NCBI GenBank assembly: GCA_017522685.1
Contig: JAFWYN010000029.1
Location: forward strand, 65,446-129,445
Reading direction: 5' to 3'
DNA length: 64,000 nt
DNA from: Lachnospiraceae bacterium
Lineage (GTDB): Bacteria > Bacillota_A > Clostridia > Lachnospirales > Lachnospiraceae
Positions within the stretch are counted from its first letter, which is position 1, and each line of letters opens with the position of its first letter. The notes under the pieces are model-generated. The model was not told the origin of the DNA. It searched no databases and saw nothing but the letters and a program-made list of their open reading frames with translations. Below are positions 8,916 through 16,025 of the stretch, in pieces. Made by a program: the position numbers and the translations under genes.

Positions 8916-8934
8916 TATTATCAAAATGATAATA
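8916..8934. promoter_or_regulatory. Candidate NrtR operator 2
   Basis: Second exact copy of the 19-bp palindrome, just behind the expected transcription start. Centre-to-centre distance to operator 1 is 38 bp, so two dimers could sit on nearby faces of the helix. Confidence 0.75.
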
Positions 8935-8963
8935 ACAAACAAAACAATACGGAGGTAAATATT

Positions 8964-9464
8964 ATGAAGAAAACATTAATCGTAGTGGATATGCAGAAGG
9001 ATTTTATTGACGGAGCATTAGGAAGCAAGGAAGCAGTGGCAATCGTTGAGAATGTAAAGAAGAAAATTGCAGAGTATCAGAAGAACGGAGATGAGATTAT
9101 TTTTACCAGAGATACTCATCAGGAGGATTACCTGACCACCAATGAAGGTAAGTACTTACCGGTAGAGCACTGTATCGAGGGAACTGACGGCTGGCAGATT
9201 TACGAGGGATTGGAAGTGCCCGGTGCGATTTACATCAATAAACCCAATTTCGGTTACACCGGTTGGGCTGACTTTCAGCTGGAGGAAGTGGAACTGGTGG
9301 GCTTGTGTACGGACATTTGCGTAGTGTCTAATGCACTGATATTGAAGGCTGTTTTCCCTGAGATCAAGGTAAGTGTGGATGCAAGCTGCTGTGCAGGTGT
9401 GACTCCGGAAAGCCATGAGGCGGCTCTTACCACCATGAGAATGTGCCAGGTGGAAGTAAACTAA
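8964..9464 (+). CDS. pncA: Nicotinamidase / isochorismatase-family hydrolase
   Basis: A 166-residue cysteine hydrolase that converts nicotinamide to nicotinic acid, by family and context. Seen: catalytic Asp9 in VVDMQKDF, Lys in INKPNFGY, catalytic Cys in LCTDICVVSNA, and a metal-site-like DTHQEDY segment. It is shorter than E. coli PncA (about 210 residues) but similar to compact Firmicutes members. The ribosome site is ACGGAGG. It is first in a five-gene NAD operon under the twin-palindrome promoter. Isochorismatase-fold enzymes vary in substrate; the neighbours make nicotinamide by far the best guess. Confidence 0.85.
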   Translation: MKKTLIVVDMQKDFIDGALGSKEAVAIVENVKKKIAEYQKNGDEIIFTRDTHQEDYLTTNEGKYLPVEHCIEGTDGWQIYEGLEVPGAIYINKPNFGYTGWADFQLEEVELVGLCTDICVVSNALILKAVFPEIKVSVDASCCAGVTPESHEAALTTMRMCQVEVN

Positions 9465-9493
9465 GTCGAATTCTTTGAGGGAGGAGATAGAAG

Positions 9494-10282
9494 ATGATTA
9501 AGCTGAATGACAAACAAGTGGATTTGAATAAATTCCCGGATGGCACCTTTCTTATTAAGGAGGAGGCACCGGCAGAACCGGTTACCATTACCTGGCTGTT
9601 TGAGAAGAATGAAGAAATGCTGGCACTTTATTTTCTGACAAAGCATTTGCAGTCCAAGGGAGTGGAGAAGATAAGTTTGCAGATGCCCTACATCCCCAAT
9701 GCCCGTCAGGACAGAGTGAAGGCACAGGAGGATGTGTTCACTTTAAAGTATTTTGCAGAGTTGATAAATAGTCTTAAGTTTCAAAAGGTATTGGTTTTAG
9801 ATCCTCACTCTTATGTAAGTGAAGCCCTGTTTGAGCATATTGAGATACAGACTCCTAAGAAATATGTAGAGAAGGTGCTGGAAAAGATACAGAAAGATAA
9901 GCTGATGCTTTTCTTCCCGGATGAGGGCGCCATGAAGCGTTACAGCAATATGTTTGCCCTGCCCTATGCTTTTGGTATGAAGAAGAGGGATTGGGCTACC
10001 GGACAGATTAAAGGGTTGGATGTGACCGGACAGACGGAGTGTATTCCCGGAAGCACCGTATTAATCGTGGATGATATCTGCAGTAAGGGAGGTACTTTTT
10101 ACTACAGTGCTAAGGCATTGAAGGAGCTGGGAGCAAAGGAAGTGTATCTGTATATTTCCCACTGTGAAAACAGTATCTTTGAAGGGGATTTATTAAAGAC
10201 TGACTTGGTGGATAAGGTGTTTACCACTAATAGTATTTTAACCAAAGAGCATGAGAAGGTGGAGGTTTTTGACTATGAATAA
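9494..10282 (+). CDS. Ribose-phosphate pyrophosphokinase-like protein
   Basis: A 262-residue protein with a PRPP-synthase-like fold: PYIPNARQDRV matches the ATP/ribose-5-phosphate loop of Prs (PYxxYARQDR) and VLIVDDICSKGGT is the PRPP-binding motif. It is clearly shorter than housekeeping Prs (about 315 residues), so it is a specialised paralogue. It overlaps the next gene by 8 nt and is likely translationally coupled to it. PRPP is the second substrate of that phosphoribosyltransferase, so local PRPP supply is the natural role. Similar Prs plus NAMPT pairs are known from phage NAD+ salvage pathways. Confidence 0.82.
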   Translation: MIKLNDKQVDLNKFPDGTFLIKEEAPAEPVTITWLFEKNEEMLALYFLTKHLQSKGVEKISLQMPYIPNARQDRVKAQEDVFTLKYFAELINSLKFQKVLVLDPHSYVSEALFEHIEIQTPKKYVEKVLEKIQKDKLMLFFPDEGAMKRYSNMFALPYAFGMKKRDWATGQIKGLDVTGQTECIPGSTVLIVDDICSKGGTFYYSAKALKELGAKEVYLYISHCENSIFEGDLLKTDLVDKVFTTNSILTKEHEKVEVFDYE

Positions 10283-11738
10283 AGTAAATCCTATGTTATT
10301 AATTGATTTCTATAAGGCTGTGCATGCGGAGATGCTGCCTAAGGACATTACCAAGTCCGTGTCTTATTTTACCCCCAGAATGAGCCGCGTGGAGCGTTGG
10401 GATAAGGTGGTTATGTTTGGATTACAGGGCTTTATTAAGACCTATTTGATAGAGTATTTTAATGAGGAGTTTTTCGGAAAGCCCTTTGACGAGGTAATAA
10501 GCGAGTATAAGAGAATCATGGATGCTACTTTGGGTGCGGAGGCTTACAAGATTGAGAAGATTGAAAAGCTGCACAAATTAGGTTATCTGCCTATTGAGAT
10601 TATCGCTTTGCCTGAGGGGACTTTGGTGCCCATGCATGTGCCCATGTTCGGCATCACCAATACCCATCCTGAGTTTGCATGGTTGCCCCAGTCTTTGGAA
10701 AGCTTGATTTCAGCGGAAAGTTGGCATCCCATGATTGCAGCTACGGTTGGCTATACCTACCGTCAGATTGTAAATGCTTATTATGATAAAACCTGTGATG
10801 ACAATGTGGTTCGCGCCAGAGCACTGGGAGCCTTTGACTTCCGTGGAGAGGAATGTACCGAATCTGCCATTAAAGCCGGTGCCGGTTGGTGTTTATCCTT
10901 CTTGAATACTGCTACCGTGCCCACCATTCCTTATCTGGAGCAAATGTATGACTGTGACTGTACCAAGGAGCCGGTGGCCTTTGGAAGTCCCAGTACAGAG
11001 CATTCCGTAATGTGCAGTAATTACGCCATGGACGGAGACGAGGAGACTTTACTTCGAAGACTTTTGACAGAGATTTATCCCAATACCAGCTTCAGTGCGG
11101 TACTGGATTCATATGATTACTGGAATGTAATTGACAATATCCTGCCTCGTTTAAAAAAGGAGATTCTGGCACATAATGGTTGTATGTTGATGCGTGGTGA
11201 TTCCGGCGAGTGCGTGGATGTGGTAACTCAGACCGTATTTAAACTTTGGGACCAGTTTGGCGGTACCGTAAACAGCAAGGGTTATAAAGTATTAGATCCT
11301 CATGTAAAGGCCATATACGGAGATTCCATTACCATACAACGCTGTGAAGAAATCTATCGTATCTTGGAGGAGAACGGCTTTGCCTGTTCGAATGTGGCAT
11401 TGGGTGTGGGTTCCTTCTCTATGCAGTGTATCGAGGAGGATGGTATCTTAAAGCCCTTTACCAGAGATACCTTCAGCTCTTGTATCAAGGCCACCTATTG
11501 TGAAATCTCAGATAAGCCCTATCCTATTTTTAAGAATCCCAAGGATGGCGGCTTTAAGAAGTCTCAGAAGGGCTGTTGCGTGGTGTATGAGGACCTAAGC
11601 TTTAAGGATGGCTTTACCTGGGAGGAGGCTTGCACAAATGCAGAAAATCAGTTGCTTCCCGTATTTAGAGATGGTAAGCTATTGGTGGAGCAGAATTTGC
11701 AGCAGGTACGTGCAAAGCTGCATGACGGTAGATTTTAG
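10275..11738 (+). CDS. NAMPT-fold (nicotinamide/nicotinate) phosphoribosyltransferase
   Basis: A 487-residue protein of the NAMPT/NadV family, joining the pyridine base to PRPP. By eye it aligns along its length with human NAMPT: LPIEIIALPEGTLVP, NTHPEFAWL, FDFRGEECTESA, the catalytic-His segment TEHSVMCSN, SYDYWN, RGDSGECVD and NSKGYKVL. Where NAMPT has the nicotinamide-selecting Asp219 (KGTDTVAG) this protein has Ala213 (LNTATVP), so nicotinate is a real alternative substrate. ATG 10275 was chosen because GGAGG lies 9 nt before it; the frame opens at 10251 inside the upstream gene. It is coupled to the PRPP-synthase-like gene by overlap. Confidence 0.88.
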   Translation: MNKVNPMLLIDFYKAVHAEMLPKDITKSVSYFTPRMSRVERWDKVVMFGLQGFIKTYLIEYFNEEFFGKPFDEVISEYKRIMDATLGAEAYKIEKIEKLHKLGYLPIEIIALPEGTLVPMHVPMFGITNTHPEFAWLPQSLESLISAESWHPMIAATVGYTYRQIVNAYYDKTCDDNVVRARALGAFDFRGEECTESAIKAGAGWCLSFLNTATVPTIPYLEQMYDCDCTKEPVAFGSPSTEHSVMCSNYAMDGDEETLLRRLLTEIYPNTSFSAVLDSYDYWNVIDNILPRLKKEILAHNGCMLMRGDSGECVDVVTQTVFKLWDQFGGTVNSKGYKVLDPHVKAIYGDSITIQRCEEIYRILEENGFACSNVALGVGSFSMQCIEEDGILKPFTRDTFSSCIKATYCEISDKPYPIFKNPKDGGFKKSQKGCCVVYEDLSFKDGFTWEEACTNAENQLLPVFRDGKLLVEQNLQQVRAKLHDGRF

Positions 11739-11762
11739 TGGATGAAAAGAGAGGACGAAAAT

Positions 11763-12491
11763 ATGTATCAGTTTAATGCAAAGGAAATGACAGAACGTTG
11801 CGTACAATGGATTCGCGACTGGTTTGAAGTGAACGGAAAAGGCTGTAATGCAGTGTTGGGTGTTTCCGGCGGTAAGGACAGCTCCATCGTGGCAGCACTT
11901 TGTGTGGAAGCCTTGGGTAAGGATAGAGTTATCGGTGTCATGATGCCCTGTGGTGTACAGGCGGATATTGATATGGCGCAGAAACTGGTGGACCATTTGG
12001 GTATCAAGAGCTATGTGATCAATATTGAGAGCGCCATGAAGGGGATTTTGGATGAAATGAAGGATATCGAAGTATCTAACCAGACTATCATCAATCTGCC
12101 CCCCAGACTTCGTATGGCAGCGGTGTATGCAGTGAGTCAGAGTATGAACGGCCGTGTGGCGAATACCTGTAATCTGTCTGAGGATTGGGTGGGATATTCC
12201 ACCAGATACGGCGACAGCGTGGGAGATTTCAGCCCCCTGTCCAGATTGACTGTGACAGAGGTAAAGGAAATGGGTAGAGTGTTGGGATTGCCTGAGGATT
12301 TGGTAGAGAAGGTGCCCATCGATGGTCTCAGCGGCAAAACCGATGAGGATAATCTGGGCTTTACCTATGAAATGCTGGATAAGTACATCCGTGAGGGTGT
12401 TTGTGAGGATCCGGTTAAAAAGGCACTCATCGATGATAAGCACAGGAAGAATTTGTTTAAGCTGGAGCTGATGCCCTGCTTCGAACCCTAA
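11763..12491 (+). CDS. nadE: Ammonia-dependent NAD+ synthetase
   Basis: A 242-residue N-type ATP pyrophosphatase that amidates nicotinate adenine dinucleotide to NAD+. The PP-loop GVSGGKDSS sits at about residues 33-41; NLSEDWVGYSTRYGD and the DGLSGKTDEDNLGF segment match the NadE active site. There is no glutaminase (nitrilase) domain, so the nitrogen donor is free ammonia. ATG 11763 was chosen (AGAGG 8 nt before) over the ATG at 11742. Its presence with PncA suggests the operon works through deamidated intermediates; no nadD is in the window. Confidence 0.92.
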   Translation: MYQFNAKEMTERCVQWIRDWFEVNGKGCNAVLGVSGGKDSSIVAALCVEALGKDRVIGVMMPCGVQADIDMAQKLVDHLGIKSYVINIESAMKGILDEMKDIEVSNQTIINLPPRLRMAAVYAVSQSMNGRVANTCNLSEDWVGYSTRYGDSVGDFSPLSRLTVTEVKEMGRVLGLPEDLVEKVPIDGLSGKTDEDNLGFTYEMLDKYIREGVCEDPVKKALIDDKHRKNLFKLELMPCFEP

Positions 12492-12502
12492 GAGGAATGT
12501 TT

Positions 12503-13405
12503 ATGAGTTTGTATGTAATGAGTGAGGAGGAAAGAGCGTATTTGGCCGGCTACGACATAGCCCGGTTTGAACGCCCCTCTCTTGCTACGGATATGGCGAT
12601 TTTCTCCATCAAGGAAAAAGGGGAGCAGGAGAATTACCGGAAGCTTCCAAAGAAGGCTTTAAAGCTGTTGTTAATCAAGCGTGCCACCTATCCTTATAAA
12701 GACTTGTGGGCACTGCCCGGCGGCTTTTGCAGACCGGATGAGGATGTGCAGGAAACGGCCCTGCGGGAGCTTTATGAGGAGACCCATGTGAAGGCGGCCT
12801 ATCTGCAGCCGGCAGGCACTTTCGGTGAAGTGGGCAGAGACCCCAGAGGGTGGATTATTTCCAATACCTTTTTGTCCCTGGTGGATGGGGAGACCTGCAA
12901 ACCCAGAGGCGGCTCTGATGCCTGGGAGGCTAAGTGGTTTTCGGTGGAACTGACAGCGAAAGAAGAGAAGCGCAAGTTGCAGGAAGAGATGGCAGAGCTG
13001 GTGACAGAGTATGTCCTGACTCTTCGACATGAAGAAAGCGACCTGGTGTTAAAAGCGGTGGTAAAAGAGTATAAACAGTTTGTGGATTATCATGAAAAGG
13101 TAAGGTATGAAATCCTGGACAGTGAGGGACTTGGCTTTGATCATGGGAAGATTATTTTGCATACTTTATTGTTCTTACGAAAAAGTGTGAAGAATGATTG
13201 GAAGCTGGCCTTTGATTTGATGCCGGAATGTTTTACATTGACACAGCTTCAGAATACCTTCGAGTTGGTGCTTAATGAAAAATTATTAACCCCTAATTTC
13301 CGTAGAAAAGTGGATGAGCTGGTGGTAGAAACGGAGCAGATACTGGAAGGTAACGGACACAGACCGGCGAAATTGTTTAAAAGAAAAGTGGAAGCTTTTG
13401 CGTGA
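12503..13405 (+). CDS. nrtR: NrtR-type transcriptional regulator of NAD metabolism (Nudix + winged helix)
   Basis: A 300-residue NrtR: N-terminal Nudix domain (about residues 20-160) and C-terminal winged helix with the family hallmark FTLTQLQNTFELV plus GHRPAKLFKRK at the end. The Nudix box reads GGFCRPDEDVQETAL followed by RELYEETHV; the Gly expected in EExG is His, in line with loss of hydrolysis and retention of ADP-ribose sensing known for NrtR. It is the last gene of the operon it probably represses, by binding the two palindromes at 8878-8934. ATG 12503 was chosen because AGAGG is 7 nt upstream; ATG 12497 would leave only 1 nt. Confidence 0.93.
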   Translation: MSLYVMSEEERAYLAGYDIARFERPSLATDMAIFSIKEKGEQENYRKLPKKALKLLLIKRATYPYKDLWALPGGFCRPDEDVQETALRELYEETHVKAAYLQPAGTFGEVGRDPRGWIISNTFLSLVDGETCKPRGGSDAWEAKWFSVELTAKEEKRKLQEEMAELVTEYVLTLRHEESDLVLKAVVKEYKQFVDYHEKVRYEILDSEGLGFDHGKIILHTLLFLRKSVKNDWKLAFDLMPECFTLTQLQNTFELVLNEKLLTPNFRRKVDELVVETEQILEGNGHRPAKLFKRKVEAFA

Positions 13406-13408
13406 GCA

Positions 13409-13464
13409 ATGCGCCCTGCAGGAACTGTGCAACACTTTGTGTCGCACAGTTCCGGTAGGGCGCA
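13409..13464. terminator. Long hairpin after the NAD operon
   Basis: ATGCGCCCT (13409-13417) and GGAACTGTGC (13421-13430) pair with GCACAGTTCC (13444-13453) and AGGGCGCAT (13456-13464), with a 3/2-nt internal loop and a 13-nt apical loop. Only a weak T-tract follows. It is either a terminator or a REP-like palindrome between convergent genes. Confidence 0.6.
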
Positions 13465-13478
13465 TGACTTGTTTGCGC

Positions 13479-13634
13479 TTAAAACCCAATATTTGCTAAG
13501 AAAGTTCCAAGGGCATATCCTAATTGATATACAATCCATCCAGTAAATAGATAAAGAAAAGCTTTCTTGATAAGAACCTCACTTTTTGTCCCAGAGTGAA
13601 ACCAATCTTCGATTATCTTTTTTGCATTATTCAC
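13479..13634 (-). CDS. 51-residue hypothetical membrane protein
   Basis: Small frame with a GTG start at 13634 and GGGAGG 8 nt before it, a strong ribosome site that makes it a real gene. The product starts MNNAKKIIEDWFHSG, carries Lys residues near 23-24, then one hydrophobic span (about residues 26-49, from AFLYLF to TFLANIG) with two G-x3-G-like glycine contacts. No family is recognised. It lies 100 nt downstream of the membrane-tethered XRE regulator on the same strand, so a functional pair (for example small membrane partner plus anchored repressor) is possible. A single-span stress peptide or a toxin-like peptide are alternatives. Confidence 0.7.
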   Translation of the reverse strand: MNNAKKIIEDWFHSGTKSEVLIKKAFLYLFTGWIVYQLGYALGTFLANIGF

Positions 13635-13735
13635 TTAAATTACCTCCCAAATGTTTTTTACACATAAAAGGTAACATGAATAACTTAAAAGCACTATAAA
13701 GTCAAGGTTGCAAGTATGTAAACTTGAGGTTGCAG

Positions 13736-14161
13736 TTATGAATTCAGGTAATTTGTGATATGACCAATACCTTTCCCTATCGCGTATCCACCGCCATAGG
13801 CAAAAGCACCAATAATAGCAATCAGAACACATATTAATAAAATATATAGTAGCATCAATAGTTTACGTTGTTTATCTGACAAGTTTGAAACAAAGCTATT
13901 CCAAATCATCAGAAGATTCCGTGCTTTATAATTTATTGCAACTTCTTCTTTGCTTGAACCGTTCTCTTCTCCTCTCATTAGATAATCCAAAGAGACTTCA
14001 AAATAATCACTCATAAAGAGAAGTCTTGTCATTTCCGGATAAGCCTTGCCATTTTCCCATTTTGAAATGGATTGTCGGGACACATCCAATAATTCGGCCA
14101 GTTCTTCCTGTGATATGTTTTTAGTTTTACGTAATTCAAATAAACGCTCTCCAAAGGTCAA
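13736..14161 (-). CDS. XRE-family regulator with C-terminal membrane helix
   Basis: A 141-residue protein: Cro/CI-type helix-turn-helix (residues 3-60, with ISQEELAELLDVSRQSISKWENGKAYPE), a linker and a hydrophobic span near residues 102-122 (LLMLLYILLICVLIAIIGAFAY) with a glycine-rich tail. The start is TTG at 14161, with GGAGGG 6 nt upstream; an ATG 27 codons earlier lacks a ribosome site. Membrane-anchored XRE proteins of this type are common in Firmicutes and have few known ligands. The region upstream carries a remarkable eight-half-site array (14204-14458) that could be its operator or an unrelated element. Confidence 0.85.
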   Translation of the reverse strand: MTFGERLFELRKTKNISQEELAELLDVSRQSISKWENGKAYPEMTRLLFMSDYFEVSLDYLMRGEENGSSKEEVAINYKARNLLMIWNSFVSNLSDKQRKLLMLLYILLICVLIAIIGAFAYGGGYAIGKGIGHITNYLNS

Positions 14162-14203
14162 GACTATCCCTCCATCAACTTTAATGTTACGATGTATTTT
14201 ACT

Positions 14204-14458
14204 ATTTGGATATATACAAAAATTCCCTCTCAAAATGTCCAAAAATCAGCCATTTTCAATGCTTATCAGTACATTTTTGAGGTGTTTTGGACATATATGA
14301 AAAAAGTTTTCTCAAATGTCCATGAAATCCCCGGTTTTGTGGATATTTTGAACATATTATTTTCTATATGTCCAATCAGTCCGGAAAAGACGGAATATTG
14401 GCCCGATATGTTCATCTTCTTGGACATATCCGTCTGATTTATTTGTATATATCCAAAT
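14204..14458. repeat. Intergenic array A: eight alternating half-sites (TGTCCA type)
   Basis: Half-sites alternate in orientation at 14207 (TGGATA), 14236 (TGTCCA), 14288 (TGGACA), 14317 (TGTCCA), 14340 (TGGATA), 14369 (TGTCCA), 14421 (TGGACA) and 14450 (TATCCA). Steps are 29, 52, 29, 23, 29, 52 and 29 nt, symmetric about the centre. The outermost 17 nt are perfect inverted repeats (14204-14220 and 14442-14458). The stretch fills the aroA-XRE gap and holds no credible gene. A second element with the same spacing is at 55858-56112. Confidence 0.85.
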
Positions 14459-14469
14459 TTTTATATTCC

Positions 14470-15792
14470 TTATGGTAGTAGCCCCTTCACACACGCATCC
14501 AAACACTCAAAATAATTCTCAAAGGTCTTCCTGCAGCATCCGGGATTATCAATTTCAATACTGTCTGCACGCAGTCCGATCAAAGAAAAACCCATAGCCA
14601 TGCGGTGGTCATCGTAGGTATCTACTAAGGAAGGCTTAGGGTTGCCGGGCCAAATGGTGATAGTGGTATCCGTTTCTTCGCAGCGGATGCCCATTTTACG
14701 AAGTTCGGTGACGATAGCGTTCATACGGTTACATTCCTGGTAGCGGATATGGCCGATGCCGCGGATGGTAGTGGGAGAGTCTGCAAAGGGTGCCAGTGCC
14801 GCCAAGGTGATGGCCTGGTCGGAGCAGGCGGACATGTCTGCGTCTACACCATGGTATTTGCCTTCTGCAGGCGGGGTTAGCAGGATGCCGTCAGACTCTT
14901 TCGTCAAAACTGCCCCCATTTTTTCTAAGATTCGTATAAATTCTACATCCCCCTGCATGGAATCAAAGGTGATATGTGCTACTTTTACCGGCACACCTAA
15001 AATCATACCCAATCCATAAAAATAAGCAGCAGCGGAAGCGTCAGGCTCGATTTGATAGTCTAAGGCATTGTATTTCTGACCGGCGGGAATGGTAAAGGTC
15101 CGTCCGTCGTCAGAAACTTTCACGGAAACACCAAACTGTTCCATCATCCTACGGGTGATTTCGATGTAAGCCATACCGTGACTGCCTTCTACCTGAATGG
15201 TGAAATCCTTGGGAGAGAGGCAGGAAGCGATAAGAAGCGCACTTAAGAACTGACTACTGTGTTCAATATCCACGGAGATTTCCTGTTTGCCGAAACCTTG
15301 GCTTTTTAAGGTGAAGGGAAAATATCCTTCCGCCCCTTCATAAATGACCTCACATCCCAACTCCTGCAATGAGGTAAGCAGGGGCGCCATGGGACGTTTT
15401 CGCATTTGTTCAGAAGCATCCATATGGTAGGTTCCTTCCGAGATTCCCAAGTAAGCCGTAAGAAAACGGGCTGCGGTACCGGCACTTCCCACATATTGCC
15501 AGGCTTCTTGCTTGGGAAGGGGGCCGCCCAGACCGTTGACAGTAACTGTTTTAGCATCCTCGTCCACAGTTGTTTCAAAGCCTAAGTCCTGTACACATTT
15601 TAAGAAATGTCTGGAATCGTCACTGAATAAAACTCCATGTAAAGTGGTGGTGCCTTCTGCCAGAGTGGCTAAAAGCAAAGCTCTGTTGGTAATGCTTTTG
15701 GAACCCGGCACAGTTACTGAAACAGGGCCGGAAACCGGCTTTCTGGCAATTTCATGATATATATTTGACACTTTATAAACAGAATGAACCAT
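14470..15792 (-). CDS. aroA: 3-phosphoshikimate 1-carboxyvinyltransferase (EPSP synthase)
   Basis: A 440-residue cytosolic enzyme of the shikimate pathway, joining PEP to shikimate-3-phosphate. Seen: PGSKSITNRALLLA near the N-terminus, GSAGTAARFL for the PEP-binding loop, PDASAAAYF, ECNRMNA and YDDHRMAMGFSL near the C-terminus. The loop reads GSAGTAARF where class I enzymes have GNAGTAMR. The start is ATG 15792 with AAAGGAG upstream; 24 further codons of open frame lack a ribosome site. It has its own promoter and is not joined to other aromatic genes here. Confidence 0.95.
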   Translation of the reverse strand: MVHSVYKVSNIYHEIARKPVSGPVSVTVPGSKSITNRALLLATLAEGTTTLHGVLFSDDSRHFLKCVQDLGFETTVDEDAKTVTVNGLGGPLPKQEAWQYVGSAGTAARFLTAYLGISEGTYHMDASEQMRKRPMAPLLTSLQELGCEVIYEGAEGYFPFTLKSQGFGKQEISVDIEHSSQFLSALLIASCLSPKDFTIQVEGSHGMAYIEITRRMMEQFGVSVKVSDDGRTFTIPAGQKYNALDYQIEPDASAAAYFYGLGMILGVPVKVAHITFDSMQGDVEFIRILEKMGAVLTKESDGILLTPPAEGKYHGVDADMSACSDQAITLAALAPFADSPTTIRGIGHIRYQECNRMNAIVTELRKMGIRCEETDTTITIWPGNPKPSLVDTYDDHRMAMGFSLIGLRADSIEIDNPGCCRKTFENYFECLDACVKGLLP

Positions 15793-15828
15793 AATATGTC
15801 TCCTTTGAAATCCATACAACATAAGCTG

Positions 15829-15857
15829 AGTATACGAAATTATGGGACAGATGTCAA
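15829..15857 (-). promoter_or_regulatory. Promoter of aroA
   Basis: On the minus strand TTGACA (15857-15852), a 17-nt spacer and TATACT (15834-15829), about 40 nt before the start codon. Confidence 0.8.
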
Positions 15858-15929
15858 AAGCCAATGGATATTTTTAAAAATATAGCAATATTTGACGGAA
15901 AAATAACAAGGGTTAAAGAGAAAAAAAGG

Positions 15930-15973
15930 TTGACATGCTATATAGTAATATATATACATGTAAGCTTTTACAT
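15930..15973 (+). promoter_or_regulatory. Promoter and operator of the first xylan gene block
   Basis: TTGACA (15930-15935), 17-nt spacer, TATACA (15953-15958). Overlapping its end is the dyad ATGTAA-GCTT-TTACAT (15958-15973), which resembles LacI-family or CcpA cre sites (one mismatch to TGWAANCGNTNWCA by eye). A repressor here would cover the start point. Confidence 0.7.
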
Positions 15974-16025
15974 TTTTGCCGCGGGAAGGTTATGAGAGCG
16001 GCGGAAACGATGGAGGTATCGGAGT

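Noticed and set aside
10251..10274. Earlier ATG of the phosphoribosyltransferase frame
   Set aside because: It lies inside the upstream gene without a ribosome site; ATG 10275 has GGAGG at 9 nt and gives the family N-terminus.
11679..12443. 254-residue antisense frame over nadE
   Set aside because: Shadow of nadE; no start signal and no family motif.
14192..14437. 81-residue open frame on the + strand through array A
   Set aside because: No ribosome site, unlikely composition, and the nucleotide pattern is fully described by the half-site array; the aligned region of array B is broken in the matching frame.
14204..14458. Possible CRISPR or simple tandem repeat
   Set aside because: Repeats are hexamers of alternating orientation with unequal symmetric spacing; there is no long direct repeat, no spacer pattern and no cas gene.
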